Assembly: GCA_012799075.1 (NCBI GenBank)
Contig: JAAZLZ010000197.1
Location: 1-5,323 of the forward strand
Length of the DNA stretch: 5,323 nt
Direction: 5' to 3'
Origin: Bacillota bacterium
Lineage (GTDB): Bacteria; Bacillota; Limnochordia; JAAZLZ01
The stretch's first letter is position 1, and every line of letters starts with the position of its first letter. Position numbers and translations under genes: made by a program. Positions 1-5,323 of the stretch are shown piece after piece. The notes under the pieces were generated by a model, which saw only the letters and a list, made by a program, of their open reading frames with translations, did not search any database and was not told where the DNA came from.

Positions 1-497
1 ATGGCCCAGGAAAGAACCGAAGCCAAAAAGAACAGATTGCGCCAGCCCGAAGCCCCCAGCTCCCTAGCCCCATGCCACAGAACAACCATCACTCCCGCAA
101 AGGATATGGGGATGCCCACCCACTGCCTGAAAACGAGCTGCTCCTTCAAGACGGCGTGGGCAAGCAAGGCAATGGCCATGGGGTTGGCACCGGCGATGAG
201 GGATCCGACGGAGGCGGGGGCAGTCTTAAGTCCCGTGAGCAAGAAGCCGTTGTTGGCCGTCAGGCCCGTTAGACCCAGGAAGGCTAGGGCAGGGAGTTTC
301 TCCCGCTGGGGAATGAGGTCTTTCCGTTCAGTGAACCAGGCCATGGGCACAAGAATGGCCAGGCCGAAGCTGAAACGCAAAACCAAACTAGTAAAGACAG
401 GCAAGTTGGCCACGACTACTTTGCTGGCCACAAAGCCCCCGCCCCAGACAACGGCGGTGGCCACCATGAGGAGGTAGGTGGTTACTTCCTTGTTCAC
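1..497 (-). CDS. EamA/DMT-family transporter, N-terminal half (cut by left window edge)
   Basis: This is the 5' part of a drug/metabolite transporter superfamily (EamA, ten-helix) inner-membrane protein; 165 codons are visible and the frame is open to the left edge. The translation starts MNKEVTTYLLMVATAVVWGG and shows about five hydrophobic segments (residues roughly 7-26, 34-52, 69-90, 95-115, 125-141). It has the family's WGGGF signature in helix 1 (W18) and a GLKTAPASVGSLIAGANP stretch at 89-106. Residues from about 153 (LFFLASVLSWA) begin the second EamA repeat. Family members are usually near 300 residues, so nearly half is missing. The GTG start at 497-495 overlaps the NhaC-like stop as GTGA, with a GAGG four bases upstream; ATG at codon 11 has no ribosome binding site. 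Family members export or import amino acids, nucleotides or other small metabolites; the substrate here is unknown. The family call is firm, the substrate open. Confidence 0.9.
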   Translation of the reverse strand, partial: MNKEVTTYLLMVATAVVWGGGFVASKVVVANLPVFTSLVLRFSFGLAILVPMAWFTERKDLIPQREKLPALAFLGLTGLTANNGFLLTGLKTAPASVGSLIAGANPMAIALLAHAVLKEQLVFRQWVGIPISFAGVMVVLWHGARELGASGWRNLFFLASVLSWA

Positions 498-1912
498 AAA
501 GCCTCGCTCGCTTCCTTTGGTACTCCTTCCGCCTCCGTCCGAGGGCTGCCCCTTAAGGCATAAATGAAGGACATGATGGGGACAAGCCAACAGTAGATGG
601 CGTAGGGCGCATAGGCGAAGGTGCTGACCCCCAGCACACCTGAAATGAACAGTCCGTTTGAGTTCCAGGGAACCAAGGGCGCAACGAGAATTCCACAATC
701 ACTAAGAACCCGGGATAAGGTCAAGGAAGGGATCCCCAGGCTGTGGTAGCTCTCCATGAAGGTATGCCCCATAAGAAGGATGGCCAGGCTCTGGGTGCCG
801 GCCACCAGCCCGACGAGGGAGCCGGCAACGACGGAAAACCCTATCAGTCCCCGCTGCCCCTTGAACCTGCTTAGGGCTCCTTCCATCATGACCTCAAGCA
901 TGCCGGTGCCGTCAAGGGTCCCCGCGTAGGTCAAGGCTATGATGATTAGGGCCAAGACATCGTACATACTGACCATGCCGCCCTTGTTGGCCCAAAAGTC
1001 CAGGGGGAAATTCGGAGGCAGGTAGCCGCTGTACATGGCTTGGACCACTTCGGATACCTTTGCCCCCTGATAGATGATCCCCACCAGCCCGCCGGTGATG
1101 GTCCCCACCATCAAGCTTGGCACCACTTTCCAGCCGGCAAAGCCTAAACCGATGACGAGGATGGTCGGCAGGAAGAGGATGGGACTTAAGTTATAAGTCC
1201 CTTGGAGGGCCTTGCTGATCAGCAAAGCATCCGCGGGATCGGCGCTAACTCCGGCATAGGGCTTGCCCATGAAGATGTAAAAAGCGATGCTAATCACCAG
1301 GGCAGGCAAGCTATGGATGAAAACGTTGCGGGCGTGCTTGGTAAAGTCGACTTCGGTGATGGTCGCAGCTAGGTGGGCAATGGGCGAAATGGGGGAGACG
1401 GTGGCGCCGGCAAAGGCGCCGGAAACCACCGCCCCTGCCGTTAGGGGCAGGGGGAAACCCATGCTCTGCCCAATGGCCGTCAAGGCAACGCCCACACTGC
1501 TCACAGTCCCCCAAGTGGTGCCCATGGCCAGACTAACCAAGGCACTAAAGAGAAAGGCGGCAACTAAGAAAATCCTAGGTTTTAGAACCTTAAGTCCGTA
1601 GTAAACCATGGCAGGTATGGTGCCGCTAATCATCCAAACCCCCACCACCATGCCAATGGCAAGCATAACAGGGAAGATGCTCGCGGCCTCTTCGAAGCCC
1701 TTGAGCATGAACCCTTCGATGTCGCTCCACCTGTACCCAAGCCGAAGGGAAAACAGGACCGTCACAAAGGTTCCCAAAATCAAAGGTGCATGAAGGGGAA
1801 CATCCCACTTGAGGACAGACAGACCGACTAGAAACATTGTCACCACCAGGGGAAACAGAGCTTCGCCCATCCGGGGGCGACGAAAACCATTCCTTTGAAC
1901 ATCTCTTGGCAC
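494..1912 (-). CDS. NhaC-family Na+/H+ (or organic-acid) antiporter
   Basis: A 472-residue polytopic membrane protein of the NhaC/ion transporter superfamily, of usual family length with about eleven hydrophobic segments. Family landmarks visible are GTTWGT at 131-136 in the first repeat, SPISP at 173-177, and SDCGILVAPLVPWN at 404-417 in the second repeat. The classical first-repeat motif GDxxSPLSDTTN appears here as GATVSPISPIAH (169-180), so both aspartates are lost; D405 in the second repeat is kept. Canonical members exchange Na+ for H+, and some relatives exchange organic acids such as malate and lactate, so the exact exchange is uncertain. The GTG start at 1912 has an imperfect GGCGG nine bases upstream; ATG at codon 15 (1870) lacks a ribosome binding site and is less likely. 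The gene lies 36 bases after the DUF2148 gene and overlaps the EamA gene by four bases, so co-transcription is likely. Confidence 0.85.
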   Translation of the reverse strand: MPRDVQRNGFRRPRMGEALFPLVVTMFLVGLSVLKWDVPLHAPLILGTFVTVLFSLRLGYRWSDIEGFMLKGFEEAASIFPVMLAIGMVVGVWMISGTIPAMVYYGLKVLKPRIFLVAAFLFSALVSLAMGTTWGTVSSVGVALTAIGQSMGFPLPLTAGAVVSGAFAGATVSPISPIAHLAATITEVDFTKHARNVFIHSLPALVISIAFYIFMGKPYAGVSADPADALLISKALQGTYNLSPILFLPTILVIGLGFAGWKVVPSLMVGTITGGLVGIIYQGAKVSEVVQAMYSGYLPPNFPLDFWANKGGMVSMYDVLALIIIALTYAGTLDGTGMLEVMMEGALSRFKGQRGLIGFSVVAGSLVGLVAGTQSLAILLMGHTFMESYHSLGIPSLTLSRVLSDCGILVAPLVPWNSNGLFISGVLGVSTFAYAPYAIYCWLVPIMSFIYALRGSPRTEAEGVPKEASEAL

Positions 1913-1948
1913 TGTACCGTTCCGCCTTTCCGCCGCATGTATGGCAAA

Positions 1949-2494
1949 CTATTTTCGATCGAAGAAGGGGTTCTTGCCCCGCACCGCCAGGGGAATCCCA
2001 AAGGCTATGTCCACATCCTCCCCGAGGAGGCCGAGCTTCACCGCGGCAAGCCCGATGGTATACATCACCCGGTTGTCCACCCGATGATCCATGGCTACGC
2101 TGACTGCAGAGCCGACGGCAATTCCCAAATCCCCCGGGTTGTAGATGCAGGTGCCCCCATGGGCTTCCATCTCCTCACAACTGGCAAAACCGCAAAAGCC
2201 GCACAGTTTAAGGCCCATGGGGCCCTTCTTGGTCCCGATCAACACGACTGCTTCCACATCTTTAATGTTCTGGGAGTCCCTGTTGAACAAGGCCCCTCCC
2301 TCTGGCGCCAGCTCTTCCATCTTGGCCCGAAGCTTTTCCAAAACGGGCCCGGGGGTGATAATCCCCGTCGCTAACTTGTCAATTCCACGAGCCTTCGGCG
2401 CTGTCCGGGCGGCAATGAGCATCTTCTTGGCCACATCCAGCAAAGCCTGGGATTCGGCCTCCAATCCGCCGATGAAACCTTCCTGTTTCGTCAA
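1949..2494 (-). CDS. DUF2148 ferredoxin-domain protein (COG4739 type)
   Basis: A 181-residue soluble protein recognised as a DUF2148-family 'ferredoxin domain-containing' protein. The C-terminal tail FGIPLAVRGKNPFFDRK (165-181) and the conserved segment NPGDLGIAVGSAV (119-131) are family hallmarks. Four cysteines lie in one block, C98-x2-C101-x4-C106-x9-C116, the only cysteines in the protein, which suggests an Fe-S cluster or a metal site. The family has no established biochemical role and occurs mainly in anaerobic bacteria and archaea; a redox or electron-carrier role is inference. The start is TTG at 2494, supported by AAAGGAG eight bases upstream that overlaps the stop of the dehydrogenase gene. 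That arrangement implies translational coupling and a shared transcript. No signal peptide or membrane segment is seen. Confidence 0.88.
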   Translation of the reverse strand: MTKQEGFIGGLEAESQALLDVAKKMLIAARTAPKARGIDKLATGIITPGPVLEKLRAKMEELAPEGGALFNRDSQNIKDVEAVVLIGTKKGPMGLKLCGFCGFASCEEMEAHGGTCIYNPGDLGIAVGSAVSVAMDHRVDNRVMYTIGLAAVKLGLLGEDVDIAFGIPLAVRGKNPFFDRK

Positions 2495-2502
2495 CTAGGA
2501 CA

Positions 2503-2509
2503 CTCCTTT
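2503..2509 (-). promoter_or_regulatory. Ribosome binding site that fixes the TTG start of the DUF2148 gene
   Basis: AAAGGAG read on the minus strand, eight bases before TTG (2494-2492). Its first base is the last base of the dehydrogenase TGA stop (2511-2509). It is the best Shine-Dalgarno in the neighbourhood and no nearby ATG competes, so the rare TTG start is well supported. Confidence 0.8.
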
Positions 2510-3525
2510 CAACCACAAAGTACTGCCTTAATCACCCGTTCGTCCTCACCTTGGCCCAGCTTGGCAAAAACCTCGGCCCCTTCCTCTAGAGGAGCCTGGA
2601 GGCTGATCAGCTTGTCGACGGGCAATGACCCTTTGCCTAGGGCTTCCACCATGACGGGAAACTCCCGGTTGAAAGCGTAGGTCCCCGCCACGGACAGTTC
2701 CCGAACCACCAGTTCCTGCTCGGGCAATTCCATCATCGCCGCCGAATTGCCGATCAGGGTTATGTGACCGCCATTCCGGACGGAGGCGATGGCTGTTTGA
2801 ACCGCGGGAGCAACGCCGACGCATTCGATGACGATGTCTACTCCATGGCCCGTCTTTTCCTTGATGATTTCGCCTGCATCTTGACGCCCGGAGTTGATGA
2901 CCGCATCGGCCCCTAGCTCTTTGGCCAGGCCAAGGCGATAATCGGATAGGTCCACCGCAAACAGTTGGAGAGCTCCCCCGGCCCGGGCCATCATGACGGC
3001 CAAAAGCCCGATGGTGCCGGTGCCGATAACGGCCACCTTCTTGTGGAGCAATGAAGGGGTCCGGCTAAGGGCATGGGCGACAACGCTCATGGGCTCCACC
3101 ATGGAGGCTGCGCTGTAGGAGACCCCCTTTGGAAGGGGATAGAGGTTCTTTTCTCTAACGACGACGTATTCGGCCATGGCCCCCGGGGCGTTGACCCCAA
3201 GCAAGGAGCGGCCGCTGCACTGGTTTATTTCCCCCTGGCCGCAGGCCGGGCAGTCCCCACATCCCATCAGCGGCTGAATGATGACTCCTTGACCGACGGA
3301 AAACTTATTGGCCTTTGGCCCTAGGGCTGCCACTTCTCCTGCCGCCTCATGTCCCATGACCATGGGAGGAATTCTCCGTTTCGTCTTCCCCTGGTAGCCG
3401 TGAATGTCAGAGCCGCAAATCCCAACGGCTTTCACCTTGACTAGCACTTCACCATCCTGCAGCTTCGGTTCCGGTACATCTTCCCACTTCATTTTCAGTG
3501 GGCCATGGAAAACAAGGGCCTTCAT
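2509..3525 (-). CDS. Zinc-dependent medium-chain alcohol/polyol dehydrogenase
   Basis: A 338-residue cytosolic medium-chain dehydrogenase/reductase that should oxidise a secondary alcohol or polyol (or reduce the ketone) with NAD(H). Catalytic-zinc ligands are visible as C37 (GICGSD), H59-E60 (GHE) and E144 (VEP). The structural-zinc lobe has C89, C92, C95 and C103. The Rossmann fold shows GTGTIG at 168-173, and D192 at the end of the second strand argues for NAD over NADP. Length and layout match the sorbitol, threonine, butanediol and galactitol-1-phosphate dehydrogenase group; the substrate cannot be assigned. The start is ATG at 3525, where the family-typical MKALVFHGP begins, with GGGTGG four bases upstream; the frame is open further upstream to 3693, but that extension is unlike the family. 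It follows the URO-D-like gene by 106 bases and is coupled to the DUF2148 gene downstream. Confidence 0.93.
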   Translation of the reverse strand: MKALVFHGPLKMKWEDVPEPKLQDGEVLVKVKAVGICGSDIHGYQGKTKRRIPPMVMGHEAAGEVAALGPKANKFSVGQGVIIQPLMGCGDCPACGQGEINQCSGRSLLGVNAPGAMAEYVVVREKNLYPLPKGVSYSAASMVEPMSVVAHALSRTPSLLHKKVAVIGTGTIGLLAVMMARAGGALQLFAVDLSDYRLGLAKELGADAVINSGRQDAGEIIKEKTGHGVDIVIECVGVAPAVQTAIASVRNGGHITLIGNSAAMMELPEQELVVRELSVAGTYAFNREFPVMVEALGKGSLPVDKLISLQAPLEEGAEVFAKLGQGEDERVIKAVLCG

Positions 3526-3631
3526 CTTTCCACCCGCTCTTTCTGTAAGTTTTTTGGCAACTTTGCCATAAAGAGGAGGGGTCTTGCCCCCCCTTGAGGA
3601 TTCCTCCATATCACGAATACCCCGAGAGGAT
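3526..3631 (-). other. 106-base intergenic gap before the dehydrogenase gene
   Basis: The only sizeable non-coding stretch in the window. Read on the minus strand it holds a G-rich run with a weak AGGGG/CCCCT hairpin (3577-3594), then a perfect inverted repeat (3555-3568), then six A residues, then the ribosome binding site. I see no convincing -35/-10 pair and no terminator (no stem followed by a T run in the transcribed direction), so read-through from the URO-D-like gene is the simplest view. Confidence 0.6.
3555..3568. repeat. 14-base perfect inverted repeat, possible operator or RNA hairpin
   Basis: TGGCAA and TTGCCA arms flank a two-base centre, about 30 bases upstream of the dehydrogenase ATG. 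The spacing and symmetry would suit an operator for a dimeric regulator. It could equally fold in RNA as a five-pair stem with a four-base loop. It partly resembles a catabolite-repression (cre) site but lacks the central CG, so that label is not supported. A chance occurrence is possible. Confidence 0.35.
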
Positions 3632-4774
3632 CTAATAGCGACCGTATTCCATGCCGGCCTCGAACATGGCCAAGATGTTTTCTGGAGGTACATCGGGCTG
3701 GATGTTGTGGACGGAATTTAGAATGTAGCCTCCGCCAGGCATCAGATCCGCCAGGCGGCGCTTAGTCTCGGCCTTAACCTCGGCGGGAGTGCCCCGCGGC
3801 AGCACCCGATGGGTATCCACCCCGCCCCAGAAGGAAAGTCGATGGCCATAATTGTCTTTGAGCCATTTGGTATCCATGTCCTTAGCCGAGACTTGCACCG
3901 GGGTAATGGCATCCACCCCGATTTCGATGAAATCATCGAGCAAATGGACGACGGAGCCGCAGCAATGATAGAGAATCTTGGCATTGCTTTTTTCCTTCAC
4001 CAGGTCGAAGACTTCCTTCTCCCGGGGTTTGATGAGCTGGCGATAAGTCTCGTTGGCAAACATGGGGCCGTTTTGCACGGCAACATCATCCGCGTACATC
4101 ACTACATCCACATACTCTCCGCAAATGTCCAACGCATTGGCCACGATCCGTTTGTTCACGTCATTTACCCTGTCCATCAGGTCGCCGGCCAGCTCCGGGT
4201 TAAGTAGAAGATCGATGAACCAGTCTTCAAAGCCCCGCAGAAACTGGGCTTGATGGACCAGGCCCAAGGGCAGATTCAAGATAACCGCGTAGTCCGTTTC
4301 CCCATGGAGATAACGGGCTCGCTCTAAGAGGCCCCGGTAGCGGCCCGGATCGTCCGGGTCGGGCCAGGGGTGTCTTTCCAAGTCTTTGGGGGTGATGCTG
4401 CCCGCGAGGGGAGAATGGGACAAGTCGTAGTAAAGACTGCTGGCTGGCTTTCGCCGACCTACGCCCCACTCGTCGATCATGGTTCCACTGGCATCTTCCT
4501 GTTCGGGTCTTCCATCGGGCGCCCCCAGGGCCAAACAGCGGGTATCGATGCCTAGTTTCTCCAGGACCCCTTCGTGGGGAATGACCGTTTGGGAAGTGAA
4601 ACGACAAAAGACAGGCTCGGGATCATCGACGCCAAGGTAGTCGGCTAACCGCCGGTAGGCACCCAGGACAATGGTGCTGGCAAAGGTGCCGCCCAAATCA
4701 AAGGGCACCCGATCGGGCTCCTTGTGGTCCAGAGCCCTGTTGACCCTTTCTCTACTGGTCATGACCACTTTCAT
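3632..4774 (-). CDS. Uroporphyrinogen decarboxylase / corrinoid methyltransferase-family protein
   Basis: A 380-residue cytosolic TIM-barrel protein of the URO-D superfamily. This is the branch of MtaA/MtbA-like methyltransferases and uncharacterised relatives, not HemE: the start TSRERVNRALDHKEPDRVPFD is typical of that branch. Visible motifs are DDVAVQNGPM (229-238), HCCG with H270 and C272 in the zinc H-x-C position, WGGVD (316-320), and a C-terminal HNIQPDVPPEN (356-366). No cysteine follows C272, so the usual third thiolate ligand of MtaA-like enzymes is absent; H356 lies in the corresponding C-terminal region. Relatives move methyl groups between cobalamin proteins and thiols or act in O-demethylation; the reaction here is not known. 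The start is ambiguous: ATG 4774 is three bases from AGGAGG, GTG 4768 nine, and ATG 4762 fifteen. The 5' end overlaps lipB. Confidence 0.88.
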   Translation of the reverse strand: MKVVMTSRERVNRALDHKEPDRVPFDLGGTFASTIVLGAYRRLADYLGVDDPEPVFCRFTSQTVIPHEGVLEKLGIDTRCLALGAPDGRPEQEDASGTMIDEWGVGRRKPASSLYYDLSHSPLAGSITPKDLERHPWPDPDDPGRYRGLLERARYLHGETDYAVILNLPLGLVHQAQFLRGFEDWFIDLLLNPELAGDLMDRVNDVNKRIVANALDICGEYVDVVMYADDVAVQNGPMFANETYRQLIKPREKEVFDLVKEKSNAKILYHCCGSVVHLLDDFIEIGVDAITPVQVSAKDMDTKWLKDNYGHRLSFWGGVDTHRVLPRGTPAEVKAETKRRLADLMPGGGYILNSVHNIQPDVPPENILAMFEAGMEYGRY

Positions 4775-5323
4775 CAACCTCCTCGATCAGTTCCTGCCAC
4801 GGCGAGCTCTCGGGCCAGGGTTCGGGCTGCAGATGAAAGACCGATGCGAACAAATCCTCAACGCGAGGCTGCACTTCTCCCCGGGAAATGGGCCGTCCGA
4901 GGAGTCGGGCTAGGGATGTCATCCCTATGTCCACCAAGCCGCAGGGATTGATCAGACCAAAATGGTCCAGATTAGGATTGATGTTAAAGGCAAACCCATG
5001 GAAGCTAACCCACCGACGCACGGCAACACCAATTGACAAGATCTTTCTCTCTCCTACCCACACTCCGGTAAGATCCTTGATGCGAGAACCGGCAATCCCG
5101 TAGCCAGCCAGCAGCCGGATGAAGACTTCCTCGTACCTGCGCAGCAAAAGGTGCAAATCTCGCCCTTGCTCCTTCAGGTCCATGATCGGGTAGCCGACCA
5201 GCTGACCGGGTCCATGGTAAGTAACATCGCCGCCCCGTTCCACCGGAAAGACCCCAATGCCCTCCTTAGCCAAGGCCTCCCTCCCCACCAGGATATTATG
5301 GCAGCCGCCGGAGCGCCCGACGG
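4752..5323 (-). CDS. lipB: Lipoyl(octanoyl) transferase LipB, C-terminal part (cut by right window edge)
   Basis: Octanoyl-[acyl carrier protein]:protein N-octanoyltransferase moves octanoate from acyl carrier protein to the lipoyl-domain lysine of the 2-oxoacid dehydrogenase E2 subunits and glycine cleavage H protein, the first step of lipoate synthesis, in the cytosol. The last 189 codons are visible. The frame is open to the right edge and reads the family VGRSGGCHNILV before a GTG at 5288, so that GTG is internal and roughly 50 N-terminal residues lie outside. Seen are GGDVTYHGPGQLVGYP (visible residues 30-45), the conserved lysine of ERKILSIGV (K93) and the acyl-accepting cysteine of INPCGL (C127), so the active site is intact. 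The stop TAG lies 23 bases inside the URO-D-like gene as annotated. lipA is not in view. An essential housekeeping gene heading this block may simply supply the promoter. Confidence 0.96.
   Translation of the reverse strand, partial: VGRSGGCHNILVGREALAKEGIGVFPVERGGDVTYHGPGQLVGYPIMDLKEQGRDLHLLLRRYEEVFIRLLAGYGIAGSRIKDLTGVWVGERKILSIGVAVRRWVSFHGFAFNINPNLDHFGLINPCGLVDIGMTSLARLLGRPISRGEVQPRVEDLFASVFHLQPEPWPESSPWQELIEEVDESGHDQ
4778..4784 (-). promoter_or_regulatory. Strong Shine-Dalgarno of the URO-D-family gene, inside lipB
   Basis: GAGGAGG on the minus strand lies within the last codons of lipB. It sits right before TTG-ATG-AAA-GTG-GTC-ATG, all in one frame, so several starts compete. By spacing alone GTG 4768 is best. 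The downstream gene is probably translated by ribosomes finishing lipB. Confidence 0.7.

Noticed and set aside
1..477. Plus-strand open frame of 158 codons from the first base
   Set aside because: Its product is rich in Arg, Lys, Pro and Ala with no recognisable family, and it lies antisense to the clear EamA coding sequence.
1403..1422. Direct repeat of GGCGCCGG
   Set aside because: It encodes two glycine-alanine steps (GAFAGA) in an NhaC-like helix, so codon use explains it.
1895..2374. Plus-strand open frame of 159 codons
   Set aside because: Antisense to the DUF2148 gene, whose family motifs are unmistakable; the translation has no family signature and crosses two gene boundaries.
3577..3594. 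Possible terminator hairpin AGGGG/CCCCT in the intergenic gap
   Set aside because: The stem is short with an eight-base loop, and the following bases are CCTCTTTA, not a T run.
3526..3693. 56-residue N-terminal extension of the dehydrogenase frame
   Set aside because: It overlaps the URO-D-like C-terminus, looks nothing like a dehydrogenase N-terminus, and MKALVFHGP at 3525 has its own ribosome binding site.
3809..4207. Plus-strand open frame of 132 codons
   Set aside because: Antisense to the core of the URO-D-like gene, with no motif or ribosome binding site of note.
4752..5288. GTG at 5288 as the lipB start
   Set aside because: In-frame codons upstream read the conserved LipB segment VGRSGGCHNIL, so the gene continues past the window edge.

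Overview
The window is a tightly packed block of six genes, all read on the minus strand, so transcription runs from the right end to the left end. In transcription order they are: the 3' part of lipB (octanoyltransferase), a uroporphyrinogen decarboxylase (URO-D)/corrinoid methyltransferase-family protein, a zinc-dependent medium-chain alcohol/polyol dehydrogenase, a small four-cysteine DUF2148 'ferredoxin-domain' protein, an NhaC-family membrane antiporter, and the 5' half of an EamA/DMT-family transporter. lipB is cut by the right edge and the EamA gene by the left edge. No RNA gene, mobile element, CRISPR array or convincing terminator was seen, and no plus-strand gene is supported.

The organism is probably an anaerobic bacterium with moderately high GC content, most likely a clostridial Firmicute of the Moorella/Desulfotomaculum kind. 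The reasons are strong Shine-Dalgarno sequences, use of TTG and GTG starts, tight overlapping gene packing, and a DUF2148 protein beside a URO-D-type methyltransferase homologue, a pairing typical of anaerobes. This is inference from gene content and style; no taxonomic marker is present.

Layout: lipB (4752 to the right edge) overlaps the start of the URO-D-family gene (3632-4774). A 106-base gap (3526-3631), the only sizeable non-coding stretch, precedes the dehydrogenase (2509-3525). The dehydrogenase stop codon overlaps the ribosome binding site of the DUF2148 gene (1949-2494). A 36-base gap leads to the NhaC-like gene (494-1912), whose stop overlaps the GTG start of the EamA transporter (497 to the left edge) as GTGA.

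The genes after lipB read like a small catabolic or uptake cassette: a methyltransferase-like enzyme, an NAD-type dehydrogenase, a probable Fe-S protein and two transporters. The substrate cannot be told from sequence. Two features deserve a closer look. The URO-D-like protein keeps the H-x-C half of the zinc site but has no later cysteine. The NhaC-like protein has lost both aspartates of the usual family motif, so it may not be a plain Na+/H+ antiporter.
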